64,000 nt of DNA. Origin: Bhargavaea ginsengi (GTDB taxonomy: Bacteria; Bacillota; Bacilli; Bacillales_A; Planococcaceae). A model generated the notes under the pieces. The model saw only the letters and a list, made by a program, of their open reading frames with translations. It did no database searches and had not been told where the DNA came from. The stretch lies in assembly GCF_900109165.1 (NCBI RefSeq), contig NZ_FNZF01000002.1, positions 62,001 through 126,000 on the forward strand. The letters are read 5' to 3'. A program made the position numbers and the translations under genes. Shown here in pieces: positions 26,867 to 35,991 of this stretch (position 1 is its first letter; every line of letters starts with the position of its first letter).

Positions 26867-26893
26867 AAAAAAAGCAGCCGGAAATCCGGCTGC
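26867..26893 (-). terminator. Terminator of the hemolysin III gene
   Basis: GCAGCCGGA / TCCGGCTGC with a 2-base loop; on the minus strand a run of seven Ts follows. It lies directly after the hemolysin III stop and also faces plsC. Confidence 0.85.
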
Positions 26894-26896
26894 CGG

Positions 26897-27526
26897 TCAG
26901 GCATAGAGCAATATGGAAAAGTACATCGCGGCACTTCCTCCGATTACAAACAGGTGCCAAATGGCATGATTGTACGGGATGCGGCGCCATGCATAGAAGA
27001 TGGCACCGAAGGTATATAACAGCCCGCCGATGACAAGCAGTACAATTCCTTCTGTCCCGATCACGGCATGCAGAGGGCGGAGAGCGAAGACGATCAGCCA
27101 GCCCATCGCGATATAGAAAACAAGTGATACCGCTTCATAACGGTGGATAAAGAATACCTTGAACAGGATGCCGAGGATAGCAAGTCCCCAGACGATTCCA
27201 AACAGGGTCCAGCCGAGCTTGCCACCCAGTGACGTCAGGACCAGCGGTGTGTAAGTCCCTGCAATCAGAATGTAAATCGACGAATGGTCGAGGATTGAAA
27301 AGAATCGCTTATATTTGACAGGCATACTATGAAGCAATGTAGACATGAGGTACAGCACAAGCATCGAGACGCCAAAAATGGTATACGCGGTGATATGGAG
27401 TCCGGAGCCGTACTCGCTGCCCTTCAGGATGAGGAAGACCAATGCGGGGATGCTCAGGATAAAACCGAGTCCGTGTGTAATCGCATTCCATAATTCTTCC
27501 TTTTTGTTTTTGTAATCGAAGGCCAA
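26897..27526 (-). CDS. Hemolysin III/PAQR family membrane protein (YplQ-like)
   Basis: About 209-residue protein with seven predicted membrane helices, family HlyIII/PAQR. Signature stretches are ELWNAITHGLGF near the start, STLLHSM, LDHSSIYILIAGTYTP and NHAIWHLFVIGGS, which contain the conserved Ser, Asp and His residues that bind zinc in the PAQR fold and suggest a ceramidase-like hydrolase; true haemolytic activity is doubtful. TTG at 27526 is preferred for spacing from AGAGAGG; GTG at 27535 is the alternative. Its position beside dfrA/plsC matches yplQ in B. subtilis. Confidence 0.8.
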   Translation of the reverse strand: MAFDYKNKKEELWNAITHGLGFILSIPALVFLILKGSEYGSGLHITAYTIFGVSMLVLYLMSTLLHSMPVKYKRFFSILDHSSIYILIAGTYTPLVLTSLGGKLGWTLFGIVWGLAILGILFKVFFIHRYEAVSLVFYIAMGWLIVFALRPLHAVIGTEGIVLLVIGGLLYTFGAIFYAWRRIPYNHAIWHLFVIGGSAAMYFSILLYA

Positions 27527-27629
27527 CGCCTCCACCTCTCTTTCCTTGACTTAGCTGTCCGCCGAATTCTATTCTTCTTTTACCACCAATAACAGCAAGC
27601 GAATCAGCAAAATCTGAAAGGGCGACAGT

Positions 27630-28469
27630 ATGACAACCATTCATATCGTAACAGACTCAACAGCAGATATCAGCAAGGAGACCGTCAGCGAGCTCGGCAT
27701 CCATGTCGTGCCGCTTTCCATCCAGATCGGAGGACAGACATATGTCGATCGGGTCGACCTGTCTCCGGAAGAGTTCCTGGACATGATGAAACAAAACGAA
27801 GAACTGCCCAAAAGTTCACAGCCGCCTGTCGGTGTTTTCAAGGAACTGTACGAGTCCCTTGGAAAAGATGGAGGAAAGATTCTCTCCATCCATATGACCG
27901 GCGGAATGAGCGGAACCGTAGAATCCGCCAGGGCCGCAGCGGAACTGGCGGATGCCGATGTTACCGTTGTGGATTCGGAATTCATTTCCTTTGCACTTTC
28001 GTTCCAGGTGCTCGAAGCCGCAAGGATGGTGAAGGACGGAAAAGACTTCAATAAAATTCTTGAGCGTGTCGACACCGTCAGGAAAAACACCGCATTGTAT
28101 GTGGTAGTAGATACACTTGAGAACTTGGTCAAGGGAGGCAGGATCGGCAAGGGGAAGGCGATGATCGGTTCCCTTATGAATATTAAGCCGATCGCAGCAC
28201 TGAAAGAAGGTGTCTACACGCCCGTCAGCAAGGCGAGAAGCCATAAGCAGGTTGTCCGTCAGCTTTTCAAGGACTTCAAGGAGCAGACGGTCGGCCGGAA
28301 GCTGCGTGCGGTCGGTATCTCCCACGCCAATGGCATGGCGATGGCTGCACCGCTTAAGCAGATGATCGAAGAAGACGGATTCCAGGACGTGAAGCTGATG
28401 TTCACATCTCCCGTCATCAGCACCCATACCGGTCCCGGGGCAATTGGATTCATGTACTACTGGGATTGA
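27630..28469 (+). CDS. DegV family fatty-acid-binding protein
   Basis: 279-residue two-domain DegV/EDD-fold protein. Family members bind one fatty acid, and some (FakB) present it to the kinase FakA. IHIVTDSTADI at the N-terminus, IHMTGGMSGTVESARAAAEL with the ligand-contacting Thr and Ser, and the C-terminal HTGPGAIGFMYYWD are diagnostic. No kinase gene is adjacent. It is transcribed divergently from hemolysin III with about 95 bases between, and closed by a terminator. It is inserted here relative to the B. subtilis order. Confidence 0.9.
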   Translation: MTTIHIVTDSTADISKETVSELGIHVVPLSIQIGGQTYVDRVDLSPEEFLDMMKQNEELPKSSQPPVGVFKELYESLGKDGGKILSIHMTGGMSGTVESARAAAELADADVTVVDSEFISFALSFQVLEAARMVKDGKDFNKILERVDTVRKNTALYVVVDTLENLVKGGRIGKGKAMIGSLMNIKPIAALKEGVYTPVSKARSHKQVVRQLFKDFKEQTVGRKLRAVGISHANGMAMAAPLKQMIEEDGFQDVKLMFTSPVISTHTGPGAIGFMYYWD

Positions 28470-28478
28470 GCATGGATG

Positions 28479-28508
28479 GCGGGGAGCCTGGGGTTCCCCG
28501 CTTTTTGG
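28479..28508 (+). terminator. Intrinsic terminator after the degV-family gene
   Basis: GCGGGGAgCC / GGGTTCCCCGC followed by five Ts. Confidence 0.85.
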
Positions 28509-28529
28509 TTCGAAAAGGGGTAAATAGAG

Positions 28530-29336
28530 ATGAAAAAAAGGATTTGGATTCTTGCCGCGGCCCTTTTCCTGACCGGTTGCTTACCGGGCAGTGACCCCGT
28601 AAGCTTCGGCACAATGGAGGATCGCGGCTTTGGGCAATACGAAGTGCCTCCGACTTTCGCTCCGAGAACGGTCGTGCTGGTCGGCCTTGGAGATTCGCTT
28701 ACTCAAGGTGTCGGTGACGACCGGAAACGGGAAGGATACGTCGGCCGTCTCGCGGTTAAGATGGAGGAATGGAAAGGTGTAAAGGGTGTCGTGGTCCATA
28801 ATCTGGCAAAACGAGGCAGACGGAGTGATCAGCTTGCAGAGCAGCTGTCAGATCCCAGGGTTCGTGAAACCATTGCCGAAGCGGACATTCTCACTTTGAC
28901 GATCGGTGGAAACGATCTTATGAAGGTCGTCAAGGAGGATTTGTTCAGCCTGGACGCGAAAGCGTTTGAAGGGAAACTGGAGCCGTTCATGGACCGTCTC
29001 TCAACTTCGCTTTTCCAGGTGCGGCGGGCAAATCCGGACGCGGTCCTCATCGTTCTCGGTCTTTACAACCCGCTGACGGTCGTGACTGACGAGGAAAGTG
29101 AATTTGACGGGATTCTGTCCGACTGGAATGCGGTCCTTGAAGATGCCGCGGTGGCAGATGGAAGGGCTTGCTATGTTCCTGTGGACGACCTGTTCATCAC
29201 CAACCGTGATCTTGTTTATCATACGGACTTTTTCCACCCGAACGGCAAGGGGTACAGCAGGATGACGGACAGGATCATGGACGCACTCTCACGGTGCGGT
29301 TTGAACCGGCTGTCCGGAGGGGAATTGGAATTTTGA
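28530..29336 (+). CDS. ypmR: GDSL-type esterase/lipase lipoprotein (YpmR-like)
   Basis: 268-residue SGNH hydrolase anchored outside the membrane by a lipid. The lipobox LTGC gives Cys17 or so after a hydrophobic signal. Block I is GDSLTQGVGDD (serine nucleophile), block III GGND, and the Asp/His end is DFFHPNGKGY. The natural ester substrate is unknown. The ypmR-ypmS-msr order matches B. subtilis ypmR-ypmS. The spacing to ypmS is about 13 bases, so these are co-transcribed. Confidence 0.85.
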   Translation: MKKRIWILAAALFLTGCLPGSDPVSFGTMEDRGFGQYEVPPTFAPRTVVLVGLGDSLTQGVGDDRKREGYVGRLAVKMEEWKGVKGVVVHNLAKRGRRSDQLAEQLSDPRVRETIAEADILTLTIGGNDLMKVVKEDLFSLDAKAFEGKLEPFMDRLSTSLFQVRRANPDAVLIVLGLYNPLTVVTDEESEFDGILSDWNAVLEDAAVADGRACYVPVDDLFITNRDLVYHTDFFHPNGKGYSRMTDRIMDALSRCGLNRLSGGELEF

Positions 29337-29349
29337 GAGGTGGATGCCG

Positions 29350-29925
29350 GTGAATAAATGGAAACTCGCTTTCTTTCTTTTGGCGGCGCTGATCGTGACA
29401 GGCGCCCTGGCATTTGTGTTCTGGATCAGCCGGCCGGTCGAGGGAACCCCTCTTCCGCTGGCCGCTCCGGCTGCTGACGGGGCAGACAGGCTCACGGTGA
29501 CCGCCTCCCGCGAGGATCTGGAGGGAATCGCGAATACGTATATCAGGCAAGCCATCAACAATGACCGGATTCCGGTCAAGCTTGAATTTGAGGATGATGT
29601 GCTCCTCGTGTCCGAACTGACCGTTTTTGCCGTCCAGCTGCCGGTTACGATGCACTTTGAACCGGAGGTTCTTGACGACGGCAACCTGACGCTTAAACAG
29701 AAATCGGTGGAAGTCGGCAACTTGACGATTCCGCCATCCACCATCCTAAAGCTTCTGGGTGATACAGTAGGACTGCCCGCCTGGATGGTTGTCCGGCCGA
29801 AAGAAGAAGAACTGTTTATCGATTTGTCCAGGCTGCCGGTTTCGGGCGGCATCCAGGTGAGGGCAAAAGAAATCAATCTTCCGCAGGATGATATCGAACT
29901 TGAAATTCTCATCCCGCGAAAATAG
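29350..29925 (+). CDS. ypmS: YpmS family membrane-anchored protein (DUF2140)
   Basis: About 191-residue protein with one N-terminal helix ([21 protein letters not shown]) and an extracytoplasmic domain, matching the YpmS/DUF2140 family of unknown function. GTG at 29350 is chosen because GAGGTGG lies at proper distance; ATG at 29344 is too close to it. It is sandwiched between the GDSL lipoprotein and msrA, suggesting an envelope-maintenance unit. Confidence 0.75.
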   Translation: MNKWKLAFFLLAALIVTGALAFVFWISRPVEGTPLPLAAPAADGADRLTVTASREDLEGIANTYIRQAINNDRIPVKLEFEDDVLLVSELTVFAVQLPVTMHFEPEVLDDGNLTLKQKSVEVGNLTIPPSTILKLLGDTVGLPAWMVVRPKEEELFIDLSRLPVSGGIQVRAKEINLPQDDIELEILIPRK

Positions 29926-29935
29926 GAGGCATCGT

Positions 29936-30460
29936 ATGGCAACCGAAAAAGCGATTTTTGCAGGGGGCTGCTTCTGGTGCATGGTGAAACCGTTCCACAA
30001 GTATGAAGGGGTGGAATCAGTCATTTCCGGTTATACGGGCGGCCATGTCCCAAACCCTACTTACAGGCAGGTGTGTTCTGAAACGACCGGCCATTATGAA
30101 GCCGTTGAAATCACCTTCAACCCTGAAGTCATTTCGTATGAAGAGCTGCTTGATATTTTCTGGCGGCAGATTGATCCGACCGATCCCGGCGGCCAGTTTT
30201 TCGACCGCGGAGACTCTTATCGGACAGCGATCTTCTATCTTGACGAAGACCAGCGCGCGGCGGCCGAGCAGTCCAAAGCAGAACTTGAAGCAGCCGGTAA
30301 ATTCGACGGGCCGATCGCCGTACAGATCCTTCCCGCCAAAGAATTTTATCCGGCAGAGGAGGAGCACCAGGACTATTACATGAAGAACCCTGCCCATTAC
30401 AATCGCTACTTTGCGGGATCGGGCAGAAAAGCGTTCCAGGAAACCATGTGGGAGGAGTGA
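29936..30460 (+). CDS. msrA: Peptide-methionine (S)-S-oxide reductase MsrA (copy 1)
   Basis: 174-residue enzyme repairing the S epimer of methionine sulfoxide. The active site is GGCFWCM (nucleophile Cys in GCFW), with Asp/Glu and Tyr contacts in [12 protein letters not shown] and [11 protein letters not shown]. No resolving Cys pair is seen in the C-terminal tail. The start follows AGGAGGCATCGT. msrB begins immediately after the stop, so both epimers are repaired by one operon. A second msrA lies at 56.2-56.7 kb. Confidence 0.95.
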   Translation: MATEKAIFAGGCFWCMVKPFHKYEGVESVISGYTGGHVPNPTYRQVCSETTGHYEAVEITFNPEVISYEELLDIFWRQIDPTDPGGQFFDRGDSYRTAIFYLDEDQRAAAEQSKAELEAAGKFDGPIAVQILPAKEFYPAEEEHQDYYMKNPAHYNRYFAGSGRKAFQETMWEE

Positions 30461-30461
30461 C

Positions 30462-30896
30462 ATGATGAATAAAGAAGAACTAAAGAAGAAGCTGACTCCG
30501 ATGCAGTATCAGGTCACCCAGGAAAACGGCACTGAGCCGCCATTTCAGAACGAATACGATGCACACTTTGATGAAGGGATCTATGTCGATATCGTATCCG
30601 GAAAACCGCTCTTTTCATCAAAAGATAAGTACGATGCGGGCTGCGGGTGGCCCAGCTTCACCAAGCCAATCGAGGACACCGAAGTCACAGAGCACTTTGA
30701 TACAAGCTACGGAATGAGACGCACGGAAGTTCGGAGTAAAAGTGCCGACTCCCATCTGGGGCACGTCTTCCCAGACGGGCCGATGGAGGCGGGCGGACTT
30801 CGCTACTGCATCAACTCGGCAGCTCTCCGGTTTGTACCGAAGGACAAGCTGGAACAGGAAGGGTACGGCAACTATCTGAAACTGTTCGGGGAATAA
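30462..30896 (+). CDS. msrB: Peptide-methionine (R)-S-oxide reductase MsrB
   Basis: 144-residue enzyme for the R epimer. The catalytic cysteine is in [11 protein letters not shown] and a second cysteine is in DAGCGWPSF, the likely resolving partner. The two CxxC zinc pairs found in other MsrB proteins are absent, as in other Bacillus-type zinc-free enzymes. [13 protein letters not shown]-like sequence ([14 protein letters not shown]) is present. ATGATG at 30462/30465 follows GGGAGGAG. Confidence 0.95.
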   Translation: MMNKEELKKKLTPMQYQVTQENGTEPPFQNEYDAHFDEGIYVDIVSGKPLFSSKDKYDAGCGWPSFTKPIEDTEVTEHFDTSYGMRRTEVRSKSADSHLGHVFPDGPMEAGGLRYCINSAALRFVPKDKLEQEGYGNYLKLFGE

Positions 30897-30945
30897 GTAC
30901 CCGGTTGATATCAGATTATGAAACATTCAGGAAGGCGGTGGTCCG

Positions 30946-31164
30946 GTGAGGCGGACATTTTATCAATTCCTATTGTCCCACCGGGGAGGCCCGCAGGACG
31001 ACCCGCGCGCGGTTTTCGCGGAAGCGGCTTTTCTCGATCATGAATTCCCGAAGGACGAAACAGGTTTCGACCCGCTGTCGCGCTATCTGGAAGTGCGCGC
31101 GGACCCGGATATGCCGTCGCGGGTTTTTGATGAACTTTGGGAAGAATATCGGGAGACCGACTAA
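30946..31164 (+). CDS. yozE: YozE family protein (UPF0346)
   Basis: 72-residue small acidic protein of the YozE/UPF0346 family, a SAM-like helical fold of unknown role. The family pattern of an FYxFL start (RTFYQFLLSHRG), DHEFPKDET in the middle and FDELWEEY at the end is clear. GTG start at 30946 with AGGAAGGCGG upstream. It likely belongs to the msr transcript. Confidence 0.85.
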   Translation: MRRTFYQFLLSHRGGPQDDPRAVFAEAAFLDHEFPKDETGFDPLSRYLEVRADPDMPSRVFDELWEEYRETD

Positions 31165-31264
31165 AATCTGGCGTCCGTTTCAAGCGGGCGCCTGTGTTGT
31201 GATTGCGGGCGGTAGCAAAACACGATATGATTGAAAAGAATTTGTGAAAGCGGGGTTTGACTAA

Positions 31265-31966
31265 ATGAGCATACACATCAATGCAAAAAAGGGCGATATC
31301 GCCGACACGATCCTATTGCCGGGCGATCCGCTCCGCGCAAAGTACATTGCAGAAACATTCCTGGAAGATGTCGAGCAGTTCAACGAAGTCCGGAACATGT
31401 TCGGCTACACCGGAACCTACAATGGAAAGCGGGTTTCCGTAATGGGTACCGGGATGGGCGTACCGTCGATCTCCATTTATATCACAGAACTGATGCAGGA
31501 GTATGACGTACAGAAGCTGATCCGCGTCGGCACATGCGGTGCGATCCAGAAAGATGTCAAGGTCCGTGACGTCATCATTGCACAGAGCGCGTCAACGAAC
31601 TCCAAATTTAACGAGATCACTTTCAAGGGTATCGATTATGCTCCGACGGCAGATTTCGATCTCCTGCTCAAAGCTTACGAAGCAGGACAGGAAAAAGGCC
31701 TGAACCTGAAAGTCGGCAACGTATTTACGGAAGATCTCTTCTACAGTGATGATTCGGATCACAAACAATATGCTGAATACGGCGTCTTGGCCGTCGAGAT
31801 GGAATCGGCTGCACTTTATACACATGCTGCAAAATTCGGTCGTCAGGCGCTTTCAATCCTGACGGTGAGCGATCATATCCTGACAGGCGAAGCGACATCC
31901 TCCGAGGAGCGCCAGACGACATTCAACGAAATGATCGAAGTCGCCCTGGAAGCGGCTATCCAGTAA
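31265..31966 (+). CDS. deoD: Purine nucleoside phosphorylase DeoD
   Basis: 233-residue hexameric (type II) phosphorylase that splits purine (deoxy)nucleosides with phosphate. [13 protein letters not shown] holds the phosphate-binding part, GTCGAIQ and VEMESAALY are nucleoside-binding, and SDHILTGE contains the catalytic Asp. The length fits the family. A terminator follows. Together with nupC and pbuX in this window it supports purine salvage. Confidence 0.95.
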   Translation: MSIHINAKKGDIADTILLPGDPLRAKYIAETFLEDVEQFNEVRNMFGYTGTYNGKRVSVMGTGMGVPSISIYITELMQEYDVQKLIRVGTCGAIQKDVKVRDVIIAQSASTNSKFNEITFKGIDYAPTADFDLLLKAYEAGQEKGLNLKVGNVFTEDLFYSDDSDHKQYAEYGVLAVEMESAALYTHAAKFGRQALSILTVSDHILTGEATSSEERQTTFNEMIEVALEAAIQ

Positions 31967-31977
31967 TGAAACGGATT

Positions 31978-32006
31978 GACCGCCATCGTACGGTGGCGGT
32001 CTTTTC
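31978..32006 (+). terminator. Intrinsic terminator after deoD
   Basis: GACCGCCA / TGGCGGTC with an 8-base loop and a T-run. Confidence 0.85.
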
Positions 32007-32062
32007 CGTATATCGGCCTGCCGCAAACGCAGCGGGCTTTTGGTTGAAAGTGGTGAATCAAC

Positions 32063-33550
32063 ATGGACGAAAACGAAAATCGAAATGGCAACGGTCATGA
32101 AGACAAGCAAGAGACGCCTGCTGGGCGCTACCTTCGCATCAAGCCATTTTTCCTGCTGATGCTCATGTTCGGCCTGGTTCTCCTGACTGCGGGTGTGACG
32201 TTTTTCGCGCTGACTGTCGGAGAAGACAAAGTGGTCGAGGTCGTCTCTCCAAAATCCGAGCGGGGCGAATTCAGCAAGCTTTACGACGCGTACGACGCGG
32301 TGAAAAAGCAATACTTCGAGGATGTCACTGATGAGGAGCTTGTGAACGGGGCGATCAACGGCATGGTTGACGCCTTGGGTGATCCTTACTCCGATTATCT
32401 GGACCAGACCGAGGCTCAGCATCTGAATGAAAGCATTTCATCCAGTTTTGAGGGGATCGGCGCAGAAATTCAGGAACGGAACGGCCAGATCATGATCGTC
32501 TCCCCGATCAAGAACTCACCTGCAGAAAAAGCCCATCTGCAGCCGGATGACATCATCATGGCTGTAGACGGCGAAAGCCTGCAGGGCAAATCATCGACAG
32601 AGGCAGTCACGCTCATCCGCGGCGAAAAAGGGACGGAAGTCACCCTGCAGATCGAGCGTGCGGGGCTGGAAGAGCCGATTGATGTGTCAATCACCCGTGA
32701 CGTGATCCCGATCGAAACGGTTTATGCCGAGATGGTCGATGATGAAGTTGCTCACATCCAGATCACGAGTTTTTCGGAGAACACATTCGATGAGCTGATT
32801 GAAGCCATTACGGCAATGGAAAAAGAAGGCATGAAGGCGATGGCCATCGATGTCCGGCAAAATCCGGGCGGCCTGCTCAGCACAGCGATTGAAATTTCGA
32901 ACCTCTTTATCGAGGAAGGCGAAGGCCTGTTCCAGATTGAAGAGAAAGGCCAAAAGCCGCAGATCACCTACGCGACAGGCGGCAATAAGGTGAAGCTGCC
33001 GGTCGTCCTGCTGATTGACGGCGGCAGCGCATCGGCCTCCGAGATCCTGGCAGGCGCTCTGATGGAGTCCGCCGACATCCGCACTGTAGGGGAGAAGACA
33101 TTCGGTAAAGGCACCGTCCAGTCGCCGCAGGACTTCCAGGATGGTTCGAACCTTAAGCTGACGACAGCCAAATGGCTGACGCCTGACGGTAACTGGATCC
33201 ACGAAAAAGGGGTCGAGCCGACGGACCCGGTCGCCTATCCGGAATATGTGAAGCTTCCATATATCGATCCGAAAAAACCGATGCAGGACGGGGATACGTC
33301 AATGACGATCCTCTCCGCCGAACAGATGCTGGAAGCGGTCGGCTTTGATCCGGGTGAAGCAGACGGAGTGTTCGACGAATCGACAACGGATGCGGTCCGC
33401 GACCTTCAATCTGATGCCGGCCTTGAGGAAAGCGGCATTCTTGAAGGGGACACGACATTCGCTCTCATGGACAAGCTCCGTGAAAAGATCGAAACCGACG
33501 ACCCGATGCTGAAGAAGGCGGCGGAACTTCTCCACGAACAACTGAAATGA
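32063..33550 (+). CDS. ctpA: S41 family C-terminal processing protease (CtpA-like)
   Basis: 495-residue membrane-anchored serine protease. One transmembrane helix (about residues 32-53) is followed by a substrate-gating PDZ domain (about 115-200), and the S41 catalytic core with Ser in GGSASASEIL and Lys in KTFGKGTVQ. A peptidoglycan-binding-type domain is at about 410-470. It acts outside the membrane on protein C-termini. CtpB in sporulation has the same layout; proximity to deoD favours CtpA as in B. subtilis. The start lacks a strong site (AAAGTGGTG). Confidence 0.85.
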   Translation: MDENENRNGNGHEDKQETPAGRYLRIKPFFLLMLMFGLVLLTAGVTFFALTVGEDKVVEVVSPKSERGEFSKLYDAYDAVKKQYFEDVTDEELVNGAINGMVDALGDPYSDYLDQTEAQHLNESISSSFEGIGAEIQERNGQIMIVSPIKNSPAEKAHLQPDDIIMAVDGESLQGKSSTEAVTLIRGEKGTEVTLQIERAGLEEPIDVSITRDVIPIETVYAEMVDDEVAHIQITSFSENTFDELIEAITAMEKEGMKAMAIDVRQNPGGLLSTAIEISNLFIEEGEGLFQIEEKGQKPQITYATGGNKVKLPVVLLIDGGSASASEILAGALMESADIRTVGEKTFGKGTVQSPQDFQDGSNLKLTTAKWLTPDGNWIHEKGVEPTDPVAYPEYVKLPYIDPKKPMQDGDTSMTILSAEQMLEAVGFDPGEADGVFDESTTDAVRDLQSDAGLEESGILEGDTTFALMDKLREKIETDDPMLKKAAELLHEQLK

Positions 33551-33555
33551 CGACA

Positions 33556-33590
33556 TCGGGCGGGATCCAAAAGGATCCCGCCCGCTTCAT
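33556..33590 (+). terminator. Intrinsic terminator after the S41 protease gene
   Basis: CGGGCGGGATCC / GGATCCCGCCCG with AAAA loop, weak T tail (CTTCATT). Confidence 0.75.
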
Positions 33591-33607
33591 TGAAAGGATG
33601 ATCAATC

Positions 33608-34507
33608 ATGACAGAAGTATATATTCTCAGCGGTTTTCTCGGGAGCGGGAAAACATCCCTGCTCACTGGGCTGATCAGGCAGGCGAAAGAGGAAGGGCTG
33701 AAGCCGGGGGTCATCATGAACGAACTCGGCGAACTCGCTTTTGATTCGGAAGCGGTGGAGGACGGGGTGCCTCTAAAAGAAATCTTGAACGGGTGCATCT
33801 GCTGCACCGGCTCAGAGAAGACGGAATCCCAAATGCAGGCGCTGCTCCATGAAGATGTTGATATCATCTTTATCGAGACGACCGGAGCCGCGCATCCGGT
33901 GGAAGTCCTAGATGCCGTCCACTCGCCGCTGTTTGGAGAAAAACTGGATGTGAAGGGAATCGTCACCGTGGCGGACGGAAGGCGTTATCTTTCCGCTGAA
34001 GGCATGACTCCTCAAGTCCGGATGCTGTTTATCGAACAGATCCGTCATGCGGGGTTCATTCTCCTGAATAAGAGCGATCTTCTGTCGGATTCCGAAAAGG
34101 CGGAAGCCGTGATGGGCATCCAGTCCCTGAACCCCGGTGCACAAATCATCGAAACAGTGAATAGTAAGGTTTCCCTGGCCACACTCCGCAGCATGGCACA
34201 AAAACGGTCCGGTATTCCGGTGCAGAGTGCGGGCATCGGCAGCCACCTCCCGATCGGCACTCGCCTTGTGACATTCAGCGAACCGGTCGCCCGTGAAGCA
34301 TTTGAGAATTGGGTCCGCACACTTCCGGAAACGGTGTACCGGATAAAAGGATATGTACCGCTTGAAGGAAACAAATACCCGTCGCTGTTCCAGTATGCCT
34401 ACGGGATGGTCCAGTGGATCCCCGAGTATATGAACATGCCGGCAAACCTTGTCCTGATCGGTGAGGGCCTCTCTGAAATCCGTGTGCCGGGTACTCATCA
34501 TGAATGA
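33608..34507 (+). CDS. CobW/G3E family GTPase (putative metal chaperone)
   Basis: 299-residue G3E P-loop GTPase. Walker A GFLGSGKTS is at the N-terminus, the metal-binding CxCC motif reads GCICC (about residue 62), switch region ETTGAAHP, and the base-recognition motif NKSDL. A CobW C-terminal domain follows from about 200. Members deliver zinc or other metals to enzymes. The C-terminal domain is short compared with YciC/ZagA (about 400 residues), closer to the YeiR type. There is no visible Zur box upstream. Confidence 0.85.
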   Translation: MTEVYILSGFLGSGKTSLLTGLIRQAKEEGLKPGVIMNELGELAFDSEAVEDGVPLKEILNGCICCTGSEKTESQMQALLHEDVDIIFIETTGAAHPVEVLDAVHSPLFGEKLDVKGIVTVADGRRYLSAEGMTPQVRMLFIEQIRHAGFILLNKSDLLSDSEKAEAVMGIQSLNPGAQIIETVNSKVSLATLRSMAQKRSGIPVQSAGIGSHLPIGTRLVTFSEPVAREAFENWVRTLPETVYRIKGYVPLEGNKYPSLFQYAYGMVQWIPEYMNMPANLVLIGEGLSEIRVPGTHHE

Positions 34508-34754
34508 GCAGGATCAACTGGTCATAGCTTACCGCAAGCTTTGGCCGGGGAGGGCAGCGGCACAGAATGCCACTTCCTCTGACGAAATCAGGAAGCTTGC
34601 CGAAGACGAGCTATCAGACAGGCTGACCCATCCCCGGCTGAGGAAAGACCTTCCATCCAAGCTGGCAGAAATAAAAGAACGCATCCGGACTTCCTCTCTT
34701 TCCGATGCGGACCAAGATATTCTGATCCGCTTTTATCAGTCCCTGATGCCCTGA
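34500..34754 (+). CDS. Hypothetical small protein overlapping the CobW gene end
   Basis: 84 residues, not recognised; helical and charged, no cysteine or histidine-rich metal site. The ATG at 34500 overlaps the CobW stop by eight bases (ATGAATGA), which suggests translational coupling, but the ribosome site is weak. The following long terminator supports it as the last gene of a two-gene operon. It could be an accessory partner of the GTPase, by position only. Confidence 0.55.
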   Translation: MNEQDQLVIAYRKLWPGRAAAQNATSSDEIRKLAEDELSDRLTHPRLRKDLPSKLAEIKERIRTSSLSDADQDILIRFYQSLMP

Positions 34755-34780
34755 TGTCAACCGCACATGAAATGAAATAG

Positions 34781-34835
34781 TAGGGCGTCCTGGCGGAGAT
34801 TTCCTATGAATCATCCGCTGGGACGCCTATTTTCA
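34781..34835 (+). terminator. Long hairpin terminator after the CobW operon
   Basis: TAGGGCGTCC-TGGCGGA / TCCGCTG-GGACGCCTA with a 17-base loop, then ATTTTCA. Confidence 0.7.
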
Positions 34836-34928
34836 AAGGTTTCGGGAGTGGTTGGTCTTTAAGGAAAGTGCTGGAACGATATGCATGACGGCCTGCGTGT
34901 ACGATGGTGCCGAAGGGAGGAATTGAGA

Positions 34929-35813
34929 ATGAAAAAAACGATTTCCGTTCTCGCCATGAGCGCTGCACTTCTTACGCCGGGGCTCACTGCGCAAGCACAG
35001 CAGACAACAGAAAGCGAACAATTCCAGAAGATCAATGTGGAAGGGGTGTCCCTGCACACATATGTTGCCGGAGAGGTAATCCGCTATAACGGCGAAGACC
35101 TGTCCAAGCTGGACATCCAGAGCCTGATCCAGAAAATCCTTAAAGAATATGGCTACAAGCTTCCGGTACAGAATGCCGGACTGGAAGAGCCTGAAACAAC
35201 TAAGCCGGAAGCTCCTGCAGCAGAGGAGAAACCGGAACAGTCTAAACCTGCTCCGGCTCCAGCTCCAGCACCGGAACAGCCTAAAGAGGAAAAGCCTGCT
35301 CCGGCTCCTGAAAAGCCTGCAGAGCAAAAGCCTGAGGTGGAGAAGCCTGCGGCACCTGCCCCGGCGCCCGCTCCTCAGCAACCGTCCCAACCATCGGCTG
35401 AGCCGACTGAGCAAGCACCACAGCAGACTGCCGGCCTGAGCGCGGTAGAACAGAAAGTCCTTGACCTGACAAACGCCGAGCGTGCCAAATCCGGTCTCAA
35501 GCCGCTTACTGCAGATGCGAAACTGATGGATGCGGCACGGGTAAAATCCGCAGACATGCGCCAGAACAATTACTTCTCGCATACTAGCCCGGTCCACGGT
35601 TCCCCGTTTGATCAGATGAAAGCAGCCGGAATCAGCTACAAGAAAGCTGCAGAAAACATCGCCATGGGTCAGCGGACTGCTGAAGAAGTCGTGAAAGGCT
35701 GGATGGAATCGCCTGGCCACCGCCAGAACATCCTGACGCCGGAATTCACTCATATCGGTATCGGATATGACTCGAATGGACATTACTGGACTCAGATGTT
35801 CATCCAGAAATAA
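34929..35813 (+). CDS. Secreted CAP-domain (SCP/PR1) protein, YkwD-like
   Basis: 294 residues: signal peptide (KKTISVLAMSAALLTPGLTAQA, residues about 2-23), a short N-terminal region (25-95), a low-complexity Pro/Ala/Glu/Lys-rich linker (about 95-175), and a C-terminal CAP domain (about 180-294) with NAERAKSGLKPL, SHTSP and SPGHRQNIL carrying the usual His/Glu cavity residues. The linker resembles wall-spanning spacers. The role of bacterial CAP proteins is unsettled. Start after GAAGGAGG. The linker's base composition is skewed by the CCG/GCT-rich repeats. Confidence 0.85.
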   Translation: MKKTISVLAMSAALLTPGLTAQAQQTTESEQFQKINVEGVSLHTYVAGEVIRYNGEDLSKLDIQSLIQKILKEYGYKLPVQNAGLEEPETTKPEAPAAEEKPEQSKPAPAPAPAPEQPKEEKPAPAPEKPAEQKPEVEKPAAPAPAPAPQQPSQPSAEPTEQAPQQTAGLSAVEQKVLDLTNAERAKSGLKPLTADAKLMDAARVKSADMRQNNYFSHTSPVHGSPFDQMKAAGISYKKAAENIAMGQRTAEEVVKGWMESPGHRQNILTPEFTHIGIGYDSNGHYWTQMFIQK

Positions 35814-35854
35814 GCTGAGCGAATCTGAATAAGATCAGTTAAACAGAAGACATC

Positions 35855-35897
35855 CCCCTGTCTCCATCGGAAATTCCGGCGGAGACAGGGGTTTTGT
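35855..35897 (+). terminator. Intrinsic terminator after the CAP gene
   Basis: CCCCTGTCTCC / GGAGACAGGGG, loop of about 16 bases that itself can pair (CGG/CCG), then TTTTG. Confidence 0.85.
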
Positions 35898-35941
35898 ATG
35901 TTTTAGTGAACAAGCCTTCATCAGCACACACTCGAATCGAG

Positions 35942-35971
35942 GAATAAATTTCTTTTTTGGGGCGGATACTT
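35942..35971 (+). promoter_or_regulatory. Candidate sigma-G promoter of the germinant receptor operon
   Basis: GAATA (35942-35946), an 18-base spacer and GATACTT (35965-35971) approximate the forespore sigma-G consensus (GnATR, 18 bases, CATnnTA), ending 20 bases before the start codon. No sigma-A promoter is obvious. Germinant receptor operons are normally sigma-G dependent. Confidence 0.4.
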
Positions 35972-35991
35972 TCTTGAAGAGGTGATTCACT